A stretch of 64,000 nt of DNA from Cellulomonas alba (GTDB lineage Bacteria; Actinomycetota; Actinomycetes; Actinomycetales; Cellulomonadaceae), in contig NZ_JAUCGQ010000001.1 of the NCBI RefSeq assembly GCF_030362835.1, forward strand, positions 1,467,461 to 1,531,460, given 5' to 3'. The notes under the pieces are model-generated. The model saw only the letters and a program-made list of their open reading frames with translations. It made no database searches and was not told where the DNA came from. Shown in pieces: positions 1-7,985 of the stretch (within the stretch, counting starts at the first letter, position 1; each line of letters opens with the position of its first letter). A program made the position numbers and the translations under genes.

Positions 1-938
1 ACGGCATGCTGCGCTCGCTCGCGAAGGAGCTCCGCGGCGGGTCGACGGCCAACGGCATCGTGCTCGCGGACGGCGTGCCGGTGCAGGCCGCCGCGGCGGT
101 CGCCCTGCTGCGGTTCCTGCTCTCGCGGCGGTCCGCTTTCGTCGACGGGCAGCTGCTGACCGTCGACTCCGAGGCCGGCACGCTGCCGACCGACTGGGAC
201 CGCCCGCTCGCCGGGCAGGTCGCGGTCGTGACGGGCGCGGCCCGCGGCATCGGCGAGGCGATCGCCGCGACGCTCGCGCGCGACGGCGCGACGGTCGTGG
301 CCGTCGACGTGCCCGCCGCGGGCGAGCAGCTCGCGGCCGTCGCCAACCGGGTGCGCGGCACCGCGCTGCAGCTCGACGTGACGGCCGCCGACGCGGGCGC
401 GCGCATCCTCGAGCACGCGCTGCAGCGGCACGGCCGGCTCGACGTCGTCGTGCACAACGCGGGCATCATGCGCGACAAGCTGCTCGCCAACATGACGCCC
501 GACCGGTGGGAGTCCGTGCTGGCGGTCAACATCGGCGCGCAGCTCGCCATCAACGAGGCGCTTCTGACGAGCGGCGACTTCACGGCCGCGCCGCGCATCG
601 TCGCGCTCGCGTCGACGTCGGGCATCGCCGGCAACCGTGGGCAGACCAACTACGGCGCGTCCAAGGGCGGCGTCATCGGCATGGTCCGCGCGACCGCGCC
701 GCTGCTCGCGCCGTTCGGCGGCACCGCCAACGCGGTCGCGCCGGGGTTCATCGAGACCGACATGACGGCGCACATCCCCCCGGTGACGCGGCAGATCGCG
801 CGGCGGCTCAACTCGCTGCAGCAGGGCGGGCAGCCGGTCGACGTGGCCGAGACCGTCGCGTTCCTCGCGTCGCCCGCCGCGTGCGGCTTCCAGGGGCGGG
901 TGCTGCGGGTCTGCGGGCAGAACATGGTGGGCCAGTGA
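1..938 (+). CDS. FabG4-like 3-oxoacyl-ACP reductase, 5' end missing
   Basis: NADP-dependent SDR that reduces 3-oxoacyl thioesters. The frame is open to the left edge. A complete Rossmann domain starts only about 70 residues in, at VVTGAARGIG (TGxxxGIG). It is followed by the NAG motif (HNAGIM) and the catalytic Ser plus YGASK (YxxxK). The roughly 70 residues before it resemble the end of the degenerate first domain of high-molecular-weight FabG4 proteins (about 450 aa), so the gene should begin upstream; the internal ATG at 6 is not a credible start. The stop overlaps the next start (GTGA), as in the fabG4-htdX pairs known from mycobacteria. Substrate chain length cannot be told. Confidence 0.85.
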   Translation, partial: GMLRSLAKELRGGSTANGIVLADGVPVQAAAAVALLRFLLSRRSAFVDGQLLTVDSEAGTLPTDWDRPLAGQVAVVTGAARGIGEAIAATLARDGATVVAVDVPAAGEQLAAVANRVRGTALQLDVTAADAGARILEHALQRHGRLDVVVHNAGIMRDKLLANMTPDRWESVLAVNIGAQLAINEALLTSGDFTAAPRIVALASTSGIAGNRGQTNYGASKGGVIGMVRATAPLLAPFGGTANAVAPGFIETDMTAHIPPVTRQIARRLNSLQQGGQPVDVAETVAFLASPAACGFQGRVLRVCGQNMVGQ

Positions 939-1870
939 CGGCAGCCGTGCCGCCGACCGGGGACGGCCTCGGCGACCGGCGCGTCGTCACGCTGCCCGCG
1001 GTGCCCGCACTCGGTGGCCTGTACGTCAAGGGGCTCGCGGGTGTCGCGACGAGCGTCGTCGGGCGACGGCTCGGGCGCGGCTCGGGCGCGCTCCCGGACG
1101 TCGCGTACGAGGTCGCGGGGGTGCGCGCCGACGCCGCGCGGCTCACCGCGTACCAGCACCTGGTCGGCGAGTCGGCGTCCGACGCGCTCCCCGCAGGGTT
1201 CGTGCACGTGCTCGCCTTCCCGCTCGCGGTGGCCGTCATGACGACGCCCGGCTTCCCGTTCCCGCTGGTCGGCGCGGTGCACGTGGCCAACCGGGTCGAG
1301 CAGCACCGGGAGGCGCGGCTCGACGAGCCGCTCACGCTCCGCGCCTGGTCGCAGGGGCTGCGGTCGCACCGGGCCGGGACGCAGGCCGAGCTCGTGGTGA
1401 CCGCGTCGGACGCGGACGGCGAGCGCGTCTGGACCGGGGTGTCGACGTACCTGGCGAAGGGCGTGCACCTGACGGACCGCCCGGGCCCGGCCGACGACCC
1501 CGCCGAGGAGCGCACGCCGTTCGTCGCACCCGTGCCGACCGGGCGCTGGCAGCTGCCCGCCGACGAGGGCCGCCTGTACGCGGCGGTCTCGGGCGACCGG
1601 AACCCGATCCACGTCTCGTCGCTCGCGGCCAAGGGGTTCGGCTTCCCGCGGGCGATCGCGCACGGCATGGACACCGCGGCCCGCGCGCTGGCCGCCGTCG
1701 GGGCCGCGCACGGGCCGGCGTTCGTGTGGACCGCGGAGTTCGCCAGGCCCGTGCTGCTGCCCGGCTCCCCCGCGGTGCGGGTCGCGCGAGACGTCGACGG
1801 GTTCGCGTACGCGGTGTGGGACGCGCGCAGCGGGAAGCCGCACCTCACGGGGACCGTCAGGCCGGTCTGA
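935..1870 (+). CDS. MaoC-family (R)-hydratase/dehydratase, HtdX-like
   Basis: A 311-aa hotdog-fold enzyme expected to hydrate/dehydrate 3-hydroxyacyl thioesters. The C-terminal half carries the hydratase-2 signature YAAVSGDRNPIH, with the Asp and His of the active site, followed by GFPRAIAHGM. The N-terminal half is a second, degenerate hotdog fold, as in HtdX/HtdY. GTG at 935 is chosen because it gives a 4-nt GTGA overlap with the reductase stop; the open frame upstream of it is only a shadow of fabG. Translational coupling with the reductase suggests consecutive steps on acyl chains. Physiological substrate unknown. Confidence 0.88.
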   Translation: MTAAVPPTGDGLGDRRVVTLPAVPALGGLYVKGLAGVATSVVGRRLGRGSGALPDVAYEVAGVRADAARLTAYQHLVGESASDALPAGFVHVLAFPLAVAVMTTPGFPFPLVGAVHVANRVEQHREARLDEPLTLRAWSQGLRSHRAGTQAELVVTASDADGERVWTGVSTYLAKGVHLTDRPGPADDPAEERTPFVAPVPTGRWQLPADEGRLYAAVSGDRNPIHVSSLAAKGFGFPRAIAHGMDTAARALAAVGAAHGPAFVWTAEFARPVLLPGSPAVRVARDVDGFAYAVWDARSGKPHLTGTVRPV

Positions 1871-1963
1871 CGAGTCACGGCTCCGTCTGCGGCGCGGCCG
1901 GGTCGCCGCGGCCGGGACGCCGCGGGCAGCGGACCGGCGACAGCGCCTCGGTATGGCCGCGCG

Positions 1964-2497
1964 TCAGCCGGCGGGGCGGCCGTCGTGCGCGAGCGCCTCG
2001 CGGACCAGTGCCAGGCCGGTGCGCACCCGGTGGCGCAGCCGGTCCGCCTCGCCGGCGGTCCACTCGGGCGCGTACTCGTCGAGGCCGATCAGCCAGGGCA
2101 CCGTGGCGAGCGTCAGCTTCTCGTGGCACGCCTCGTCGAGGTCGTCGCCCGCCCACGCGACGCCCGTCGACGCCGCGACGTCCGCCGCGAGGTCCCAGAC
2201 GGCGAGCGCCGAGGTCAGGTCGAGGTCGCCGGCCCCCGCCAGCCACGCGTCCGACGGGCCGAGGTCGAGCTCGTCGGGGGTGTCGTCGGGCGGCGCCTCG
2301 TCCCACCCGCGGGCGCGGACGGCCGCCACGCACGCGCGCACGTCGGGCCACGAGAGCACGCGGCCCTCGTCCGCCGCGAGCACGTCGACGTCGTCCTCGT
2401 CCGGGCCCCACCAGACGACCCGGGTCACCTCCGGCAGCACGACGACCACCGGGTAGCCGTCGAGCGGTCGGCGGCTCAGGGACGTCGGCACCGGCAC
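1964..2497 (-). CDS. hypothetical acidic protein
   Basis: A 177-aa soluble protein that I do not recognise. It is rich in Asp/Glu and Trp (VVWWGPDEDDVDV near the N-terminus, later DELDLGPSDAWLAGAGDLDL) with no signal peptide or membrane segment. GTG at 2497 is taken as start because the protein becomes coding-like there; a second GTG lies two codons on (2491), and the open frame further upstream is a shadow. No strong Shine-Dalgarno is seen. It lies downstream of the GNAT/P-loop gene on the same strand with a 55-bp gap, so it may be co-transcribed. Confidence 0.6.
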   Translation of the reverse strand: MPVPTSLSRRPLDGYPVVVVLPEVTRVVWWGPDEDDVDVLAADEGRVLSWPDVRACVAAVRARGWDEAPPDDTPDELDLGPSDAWLAGAGDLDLTSALAVWDLAADVAASTGVAWAGDDLDEACHEKLTLATVPWLIGLDEYAPEWTAGEADRLRHRVRTGLALVREALAHDGRPAG

Positions 2498-2552
2498 ATC
2501 GTGCCCGGACGCGGACGCACCCGCGGCGCGCCGCGCCGACCCGGCCGCGCCG

Positions 2553-3650
2553 TCAGGCCAGCCAGCCCGTGAGGCTCGCCAGGTCCGCGGCGACCTCGTC
2601 GGGCGTGCGGCCGTCCGTCGGGACGCGGTGCACGTCGGCGCCGGCCTCGGCGTCGAGGCGGCGGGCGGCCACGTCGGAGCGCGACACGTGCGCGTCGTAC
2701 GAGGCACCGTGCTCGCGCCGCGCGAGCCGCTCGCGCGCGGTGTCGTCACCGGCCGTCAGCAGCACGCTCGTCACGCGCGGCGCGTCGCCCATCGCGGTCG
2801 CGTACGCCGCGGCCTCGAGCACCGCGACGGTGTTCGTGACCACGAGCCGCCGGTGGCCGAGCGCGCGGTAGCGGGCCCACACCGCCGTGAGGTTCGCCGC
2901 CGCGGCACCCGCCGGGAACGGGTGCGCGAGGTCGAGCGCGTCACCCTCGACCACGGCGTGCCGCACGTCGTGCGCGGTGAGCAGGTCGTGCAGCGCGAAC
3001 GCCGCGGTCGACTTGCCGACGCCGGCCCGGCCTCCGACCACGAGCAGGTGCGAGCGCTCGTCACCCTCAGCGGCGCCCGACCCCGCGAGCCGGCGGAGCA
3101 GCCGCGCGCGGGCGGCCGGCCACTCGTCGGCGAGGATCGAGAAGTACACCGTGTCGCTGCGCGTGCCGTCGGGCCGGACGCGGTGCGAGCGCAGCCGGCC
3201 CTCCGGCACGGCGCCGAGCTTCGTGATCGCCGCGACCGAGGGCGCGTTGCCCGCGTCGGCCCGCAGTGCGACGCGGTCCATGCCCCAGACGTCGAACGCG
3301 TGCGTCAGGAGCGCGAGCTTGGTGGCGGGGTTCACGAGCGTCCCCCACACCCGCGGGTCGTACCAGGTGTGGCCGATCTCGAGGCGCGCGAGGCGGTGGT
3401 CGACGTCGTAGAAGGACGTCGAGCCCACGACGTCGCCGGTCGCGGCGTCGAGCACCGCGAAGCCGTACCGCCCGGGCGTCGCGAGGGCCCCGTCGACCTG
3501 CGCGAGGAGGTCGACGCGGCCGGTCGGGGTCGGCGAGGTCATGCCGCGCCACACGAGCTCGTCCGTGAAGGCGGCGAGCGGCGCGGCGTGCTCGGCGGCG
3601 AGCGGGACGAGGCGGACGCCGGGCGCGGTGAGCTCGAGGTCGTGCTGCAT
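2553..3650 (-). CDS. GNAT acetyltransferase fused to P-loop kinase-like domain
   Basis: A 365-aa protein with two enzymatic parts in one uninterrupted frame. Residues 1-180 look like a RimJ/RimL-type GNAT domain (ITKLGAVPEGRLRSHR, then SDTVYFSILADEW near its end). Residues 200-365 form a small P-loop NTPase with Walker A GGRAGVGKST at about 206-215 and a kinase-like layout (VVEGDALDLAHPFP, later VTSVLLTAGDDTARERLARR). The ATG at 3650 is the natural GNAT start. The two halves usually occur as separate proteins, so a linked modify-and-phosphorylate function is possible but is inference. The substrate is unknown. Confidence 0.8.
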   Translation of the reverse strand: MQHDLELTAPGVRLVPLAAEHAAPLAAFTDELVWRGMTSPTPTGRVDLLAQVDGALATPGRYGFAVLDAATGDVVGSTSFYDVDHRLARLEIGHTWYDPRVWGTLVNPATKLALLTHAFDVWGMDRVALRADAGNAPSVAAITKLGAVPEGRLRSHRVRPDGTRSDTVYFSILADEWPAARARLLRRLAGSGAAEGDERSHLLVVGGRAGVGKSTAAFALHDLLTAHDVRHAVVEGDALDLAHPFPAGAAAANLTAVWARYRALGHRRLVVTNTVAVLEAAAYATAMGDAPRVTSVLLTAGDDTARERLARREHGASYDAHVSRSDVAARRLDAEAGADVHRVPTDGRTPDEVAADLASLTGWLA

Positions 3651-3736
3651 GGCGGCGATCGTCGCACCCGGCCCGCGACGCGGGCGTGCGCATTCCGCGG
3701 CCCGGCGGCCGAGCCGGCCTCTCGCGGCCCCCGGGA

Positions 3737-4147
3737 TCAGCCGCCCGCGTGCGCCTCGCGCCAGGCCGCGAGCGCCTCGTCCACGTCGAGCAGGCGGACG
3801 ACGACGGGCGGCAGGCCGGGCAGCGCGGGCCGCAGGCGGTCCTCGAGCACGAGCCGGTTGAACCCCTCGACCGCGTCCCGCACGGCCTGCTCGCTGCGCA
3901 GCGACGGCACGCCGCCGCGGACCCGCTCCCGCTCGCGCCGCAGGATGACCGACGCAGGCGCGAAGGCCGAGAGGTCGCCGCCCTCCTCGCGGATGCGGCG
4001 CTTGGCCCACCAGTCCGGGTCGTTCACGTCGGAGAGGTCGAGCGGCTTGCCGGCGCCCGGCAGGTCGTCGAACTCCCCGCGGCCCTGCGCCTCGCGGATG
4101 CGCTGCTCGGCGATGTCCGCCCACCGCCGGATCCCGGGGTCCGTCAT
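3737..4147 (-). CDS. DUF1992 (DnaJ-homologue subfamily C28-type) protein
   Basis: A 136-aa protein with the DUF1992 signature near its start: ADIAEQRIREAQGRGEFDDL, then LPGAGKPLDL and WWAKRRIREE. The molecular role of the family is not settled. ATG 4147 is preferred over an in-frame GTG at 4156 because a -10-like TACGGT (minus strand, 4155-4160) sits 7 nt before the ATG, which fits a leaderless start; it would overlap the GTG. The gene diverges from the pentapeptide-repeat gene with a 41-bp gap. Confidence 0.85.
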   Translation of the reverse strand: MTDPGIRRWADIAEQRIREAQGRGEFDDLPGAGKPLDLSDVNDPDWWAKRRIREEGGDLSAFAPASVILRRERERVRGGVPSLRSEQAVRDAVEGFNRLVLEDRLRPALPGLPPVVVRLLDVDEALAAWREAHAGG

Positions 4148-4188
4148 GCGCTCCACCGTACGTCGCGCCCGTCGGGCACGATGGCGGG

Positions 4189-4782
4189 GTGGACCTGCTG
4201 ACGCCCGGCGCGGATCTCGACGGCCTGACGCTCACGGGCGACGCCCTCGACGGGCAGGACGGCGAGTCGGCGCGGATCCTCGAGTGCGCGCTCGAGGGGT
4301 GCTCGCTCGACGGCGTCCGCCTCGACCACGCGCGCGTGCTCGACACCACGCTCACCGCGTGCCGCGCGGGCGAGCTGAGCGCACCCTCGTCGACGTGGCA
4401 GGACGGCACGTGGACGGACCTGCGGATCGGCGCGCTCGTCGCCTACGGCTCGTCGTGGGACCGGGTGCGCGTGACGGGCGGCAAGCTCGACTTCGTCAAC
4501 CTGCGCGACGCACGCCTCACCGACGTGACGTTCGAGGGCGTGACGATCGACGAGCTCGACCTGGCACGCGTCACCGCGCGGCGCGTCCGGTTCGACGAGT
4601 GCCGCGTGCGGCGGCTCGACGTGACCGGTGCTGCGCTGACGGACGTCGACCTGCGTGGCGTCACCGGGCTGACCCGGATCGACGGCGTCACGTCGCTGCG
4701 CGGCGCGACGATCTCGGGCGAGCAGCTCGTCGAGCTCGCGCCGGCGCTGGCCGAGGCCGCGGGGATCACCGTCACCGGCTGA
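4189..4782 (+). CDS. pentapeptide-repeat protein
   Basis: A 197-aa protein made of degenerate A(D/N)LxX-type pentapeptides over most of its length (GVRLDHARVLDTTL, LDFVNLRDARLTDVTF, AALTDVDLRGV). It should fold as a right-handed quadrilateral beta-helix. Members include gyrase-protecting proteins (MfpA/Qnr) but most have no known function, and nothing here shows which applies. The GTG start at 4189 follows a short intergenic region shared with the divergent DUF1992 gene. The gene ends 24 bp from the convergent permease gene. Confidence 0.85.
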   Translation: MDLLTPGADLDGLTLTGDALDGQDGESARILECALEGCSLDGVRLDHARVLDTTLTACRAGELSAPSSTWQDGTWTDLRIGALVAYGSSWDRVRVTGGKLDFVNLRDARLTDVTFEGVTIDELDLARVTARRVRFDECRVRRLDVTGAALTDVDLRGVTGLTRIDGVTSLRGATISGEQLVELAPALAEAAGITVTG

Positions 4783-4806
4783 GCCGTCGGGCCGGCCGAG
4801 CGGTCG

Positions 4807-6081
4807 TCAGTCCGCCCGAGCGCGCCGGCGCGCGACGACCGCCCGGCCGAGCAGCCCGACCGCCAGCACGGCGAGCCCGCCGGCCACACCGGCGAGCGGC
4901 AGCGTGAGCGCGAGCACGACGCACCCCACCAGCCCGAACACCTGCAGCGCGCGCGGGGATCGCCGGTCCGGGCCCGTCTGCGTCCACGCCGACAGGTTCG
5001 CGATCGCGTAGTAGAGCAGCACGCCGAACGACGAGAACGCGAGCACGCCCGTGAGGTCGGTCGTCAGCACGAGCAGCACCACGAGCGCGGTCACGACGAG
5101 CTCGGCACGCGCCGGCACCTGCCGCGCGGGGTGGACGACCGCGAGCGGGCGGGGCAGGTCGTGCTCGCGCGCCATCGCCAGGCTCGTGCGCCCGATGCCG
5201 GCGAGCAGCGCGAGCAGCGAGCCGAGCGACGCGGCGACGGCGCCCACGCGCACCCACGGCTCGAGCCCGGGCGCCACGGCGGCCGCCGCGTCGGCCACCG
5301 GCGCGTGCGAGGCCGCCGTCCCGTCCGGCCCGAGCGCGGCGAGCACGACGAGCGCGACCGCGAGGTAGACGACCGCAGCGACGGCGAGGCTGACGGCGAT
5401 CGCCCGCGGGATGGTGCTGCGGGGCTCACGTACCTCCTCGCCGAGCGTCGCGATCCGCGCGTACCCGGCGAAGGCGAAGAACAGCAGCCCCGCCGACTGC
5501 AGCACGCCGACCACGCCGTGCGCCGTCCCGCCCGCGACGGGCGGGTGGTCGGCGCCGGCCGCGCCACCGACCACGAACGCGCCGAGCACCAGCAGCGTGA
5601 CGACGAGCAGCACGCGCGCGGTCCGCGCCGTGCGGGTGACGCCCAGGGCATTGACCACGCCGAGCGCGATCACGACCGCCGCCGCGACGACCCGGCGCCA
5701 CCAGCTGTCCGGCACCAGGTAGGTCGCGACGGTCGTGGCCATGACGGCGCACGACGCCGTCTTCCCGACGACGAACGACCACCCTGCCGCGAAGCCCCAC
5801 CACGGCCCGAGCCGCTCGCGGCCGTACGTGTACGTGCCACCGGCGAGCGGGTAGGCCGCCGCGAGCTGCCCGCTCGCGGTCGCGTTCGCGTAGGCGACAG
5901 CGCCGGCGACGACGAGCCCGACCAGCAGCGCGCTCCCGGCGGCGCGGGCCGCCGGGCCGAACACGACGAACACGCCCGCGCCGAGCATCGAGGACAGCCC
6001 CACGACGACCGCGTCGAACGTACCGAGCCTGCGGGCCAACCCGCCCGGGGTGCCCGGGGCGGACGGGGGCGGGACGGTCAC
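4807..6081 (-). CDS. APC-family amino acid/polyamine permease
   Basis: A 424-aa integral membrane protein of the amino acid-polyamine-organocation superfamily. The first helix carries GLSSMLGAGVFVVFGPA, and the sixth region carries the LFFAFAGYARIATLGEEVREP motif. About twelve hydrophobic segments are visible. GTG 6081 is chosen because it precedes the cytoplasmic N-tail and TM1 directly and has an AGGA 8 nt upstream; the longer open frame is not coding-like. Substrate not predictable. It faces the PLP-enzyme gene across 142 bp on the same strand, so co-transcription is uncertain. Confidence 0.88.
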   Translation of the reverse strand: MTVPPPSAPGTPGGLARRLGTFDAVVVGLSSMLGAGVFVVFGPAARAAGSALLVGLVVAGAVAYANATASGQLAAAYPLAGGTYTYGRERLGPWWGFAAGWSFVVGKTASCAVMATTVATYLVPDSWWRRVVAAAVVIALGVVNALGVTRTARTARVLLVVTLLVLGAFVVGGAAGADHPPVAGGTAHGVVGVLQSAGLLFFAFAGYARIATLGEEVREPRSTIPRAIAVSLAVAAVVYLAVALVVLAALGPDGTAASHAPVADAAAAVAPGLEPWVRVGAVAASLGSLLALLAGIGRTSLAMAREHDLPRPLAVVHPARQVPARAELVVTALVVLLVLTTDLTGVLAFSSFGVLLYYAIANLSAWTQTGPDRRSPRALQVFGLVGCVVLALTLPLAGVAGGLAVLAVGLLGRAVVARRRARAD

Positions 6082-6223
6082 GCAGGTGATCCTGCCAAGC
6101 CGCGCCGCGGGCCCGCGACCAGGGCCGGGGCCGTCGCGGCCGGAGCCCGTCGCGGCCGCGGACCGACGTGCTGGTGGACGCGACCGGCAGCCGGGCGCGG
6201 CGTGCCGCCGACGCGGGGTCGGG

Positions 6224-7606
6224 TCAGTCGTCGAGCGCCGGCCCGCACGCAGCCGCGGCGGTCGCGGCGAGGTGGTCGAGCCCGTGCACGTGGACGAGCG
6301 GACGCGGGTCGTCTGCGACCGCCCAGCAGCTGTCGACGACCTCGTACCGCGAGCCCGGGCCCGCCGCGAGGTACGCGGCGACACCCGCGACCAGCCGGTC
6401 GACAGCCTCGCTCGTGGTGCCGACGCCGACCGACGCCCGGATCGCGCCGTGCGACGCGTCGAGGTGCGCCAGCAGCGGGTGCGCGCAGAACCGTCCGTCG
6501 CGCACGCCGATGCCGTGCTCGGCCGCGAGGTACGCCGCGACGAGGCCGGCGTCGTGCCCCGGCACCGTGAACGTCAGCACGCCGACGGGCGCGGCCGAGT
6601 CCGGCCAGATCCGCGCGACGTGCACGCCGTCGATCGCCGTGAGGCCCTCGACGAGCCGCGCCCGCAGCGCCTCCTCGTGCGCCGCGAGCGCGCCGGCGGG
6701 GAGCGCGGCGAGCTGGTCGCACGCCTCCGCGAGCGCGATCGCCCCGATCACGTTCGGCGAGCCGGCCTCGTGCCGCGCGGGCGCGGGCTGCCAGATCGTC
6801 CGGTCCGTGCGCACGTCGCGCACCGCACCTCCCCCTGCGAGGTACGGCACGCCCGCGTCGAGCCAGTCGCGGCGGCCGACGAGGGCCCCCGCACCGAACG
6901 GCGCGTACGTCTTGTGGCCGGAGAACGCGACGTAGTCGACGTCCGTCGCGGCGAGCGAGAACCCGCGGTGCGGCACGAGCTGCGCACCGTCGACCGCGAC
7001 ACGCGTGCCGACGGCGTGGGCGAGCTCGACGACCGCGTCGATCGGCAGCGCCTCACCGGTCACGTTGGACGCGCCGGTGATCGTCACGAGGGCGTACGAC
7101 CCGCGCGCGAGCTCCGCCCGGAGCGCGTCGAGCGTCGCCGCGACCGTCGCGCCGATCGGCAGCACGGTGGTCGTGTGGCCCTGCGACGTCCGCGAGTGGA
7201 CCCACGGCAGCAGGTTCGCGTGGTGCTCGAGGTCCAGCACCAGCACGGACCCCGGGACCACGCCGGCCAGCAGGTTGAGCGAGTCGGTGGTGTTCCGCGT
7301 GATGATCGCGACGTCGTCCTCGCGAGCGCCGACGAACCGCGCGATCGTCTGGCGCGACGCCTCGTAGAGCGCGGTCGACACCTGGGACAGGTAGCCGGCG
7401 CCGCGGTGCACGGACGCGTAGAGCGGCAGCACCTCGGTGACGCGCGCCGCGACGGCCTCGAGCGCGGGTGCGCTGGCGGCGTAGTCGAGGTTCGCGTACA
7501 CGCGCTGCGTGCCGTCGACGAGCGGGACGGTCGTCGACGCGCCCACCACGGGCAGCAGCGCCTCGACCGTGGTCAGACAGTCGACGTTCTCGGCGAGTGC
7601 GGTCAC
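6224..7606 (-). CDS. class-V aminotransferase / cysteine desulfurase-like PLP enzyme under SAM-IV control
   Basis: A 460-aa fold-type I PLP enzyme. AVDGAQLVPHR supplies the PLP-ring Asp (about D206) and AFSGHKTYAPFGAG the Schiff-base lysine (about K232); RNTTDSLNLLAG binds phosphate. GTG 7606 has a clear GGAGG 7 nt upstream. The class includes cysteine desulfurases and other sulfur-handling enzymes. No NifS/SufS-type catalytic Cys loop is obvious in the C-terminal third. A SAM-IV riboswitch in its leader (7679-7761) ties it to methionine/SAM supply, so a role in sulfur transfer or methionine metabolism is inferred. Confidence 0.85.
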   Translation of the reverse strand: MTALAENVDCLTTVEALLPVVGASTTVPLVDGTQRVYANLDYAASAPALEAVAARVTEVLPLYASVHRGAGYLSQVSTALYEASRQTIARFVGAREDDVAIITRNTTDSLNLLAGVVPGSVLVLDLEHHANLLPWVHSRTSQGHTTTVLPIGATVAATLDALRAELARGSYALVTITGASNVTGEALPIDAVVELAHAVGTRVAVDGAQLVPHRGFSLAATDVDYVAFSGHKTYAPFGAGALVGRRDWLDAGVPYLAGGGAVRDVRTDRTIWQPAPARHEAGSPNVIGAIALAEACDQLAALPAGALAAHEEALRARLVEGLTAIDGVHVARIWPDSAAPVGVLTFTVPGHDAGLVAAYLAAEHGIGVRDGRFCAHPLLAHLDASHGAIRASVGVGTTSEAVDRLVAGVAAYLAAGPGSRYEVVDSCWAVADDPRPLVHVHGLDHLAATAAAACGPALDD

Positions 7607-7678
7607 GGCAGGCCTCCGGACGGGTCGAGGGACCCGTGTAGCAGGCCCCGCGCTTGCCGGCACCGGACGGTGCACGGC

Positions 7679-7761
7679 CAGGTCGTCACCCGGGGCACCC
7701 CACCGCGGTAGGAGGGTTGCCGGCCAGCGAGCCGGGGCTTCGCGCTGGCGCTCATGACCTG
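7679..7761 (-). promoter_or_regulatory. SAM-IV riboswitch
   Basis: Read on the minus strand, this interval has the SAM-IV core: an opening AGGTCATGAGC, then GCCAGCG, AAGCCCCGGC, a matching CGCTGGC arm, CCGGCAACCCTCC, and closing GGGGTGCCCCGGGTGACGACC. AGGTC and GACCT close P1. This is the arrangement known from Streptomyces-type SAM-IV RNAs. The start codon of the class-V PLP enzyme lies about 70 nt downstream, so high SAM should reduce its expression. Short hairpins between aptamer and GTG (for example CGGGT/ACCCG near 7618-7636) could form the expression platform. Confidence 0.85.
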
Positions 7762-7867
7762 CGTCGAGGGTCGCGGCCCGCGGCGGGACGTGTCAACGCG
7801 GGCACGCCCATGTCTCGCATGGCGGGATCTGATGTCCAGGTGTTGGAGAGCAGCCCGCACCGGCGGG

Positions 7868-7873
7868 TAGCAT
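7868..7873 (+). promoter_or_regulatory. -10 box of the rhodanese-metZ transcript
   Basis: TAGCAT fits the actinobacterial TANNNT -10. A TTGGAG at 7843-7848 is a possible -35, with a long 19-bp spacer. Transcription would start near 7880, exactly at the 5' edge of the SAM aptamer. Confidence 0.5.
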
Positions 7874-7880
7874 CGCGGCC

Positions 7881-7972
7881 ACCATCCAGAGCGGCCGAGA
7901 GATCTGGCTCGACGACGCCGCAGCAACCCGCCGGACGCAGCACGCGGACCGGCACGGTGCTACCGCCAGGAT
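7881..7972 (+). promoter_or_regulatory. SAM-I (S-box) riboswitch
   Basis: This interval carries S-box landmarks in order: ATCCAGAGCGGCCGAGAGA, a CTGGCTCGACGACGCC segment, GCAGCAACCC, a variable stem, then GGTGCTACCGCCAGGAT. The first ATCC and last GGAT can close P1. The Shine-Dalgarno GGAGG (7977-7981) lies only a few nt after the aptamer, so translational control is likely, with SAM binding hiding the ribosome site of the rhodanese-metZ operon. The downstream methionine-biosynthesis gene supports the call. The closing stem is short, so the exact borders are approximate. Confidence 0.8.
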
Positions 7973-7985
7973 CGATGGAGGATCG

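Noticed and set aside
650..1878. Minus-strand open frames opposite fabG and MaoC genes
   Set aside because: Mirror readings of two well-supported plus-strand genes.
6050..7711. Plus-strand open frame of 553 codons opposite the class-V PLP enzyme
   Set aside because: Shadow composition (Arg/Asp/Val/Pro) and no motif; the minus strand encodes an intact PLP enzyme with a riboswitch leader.
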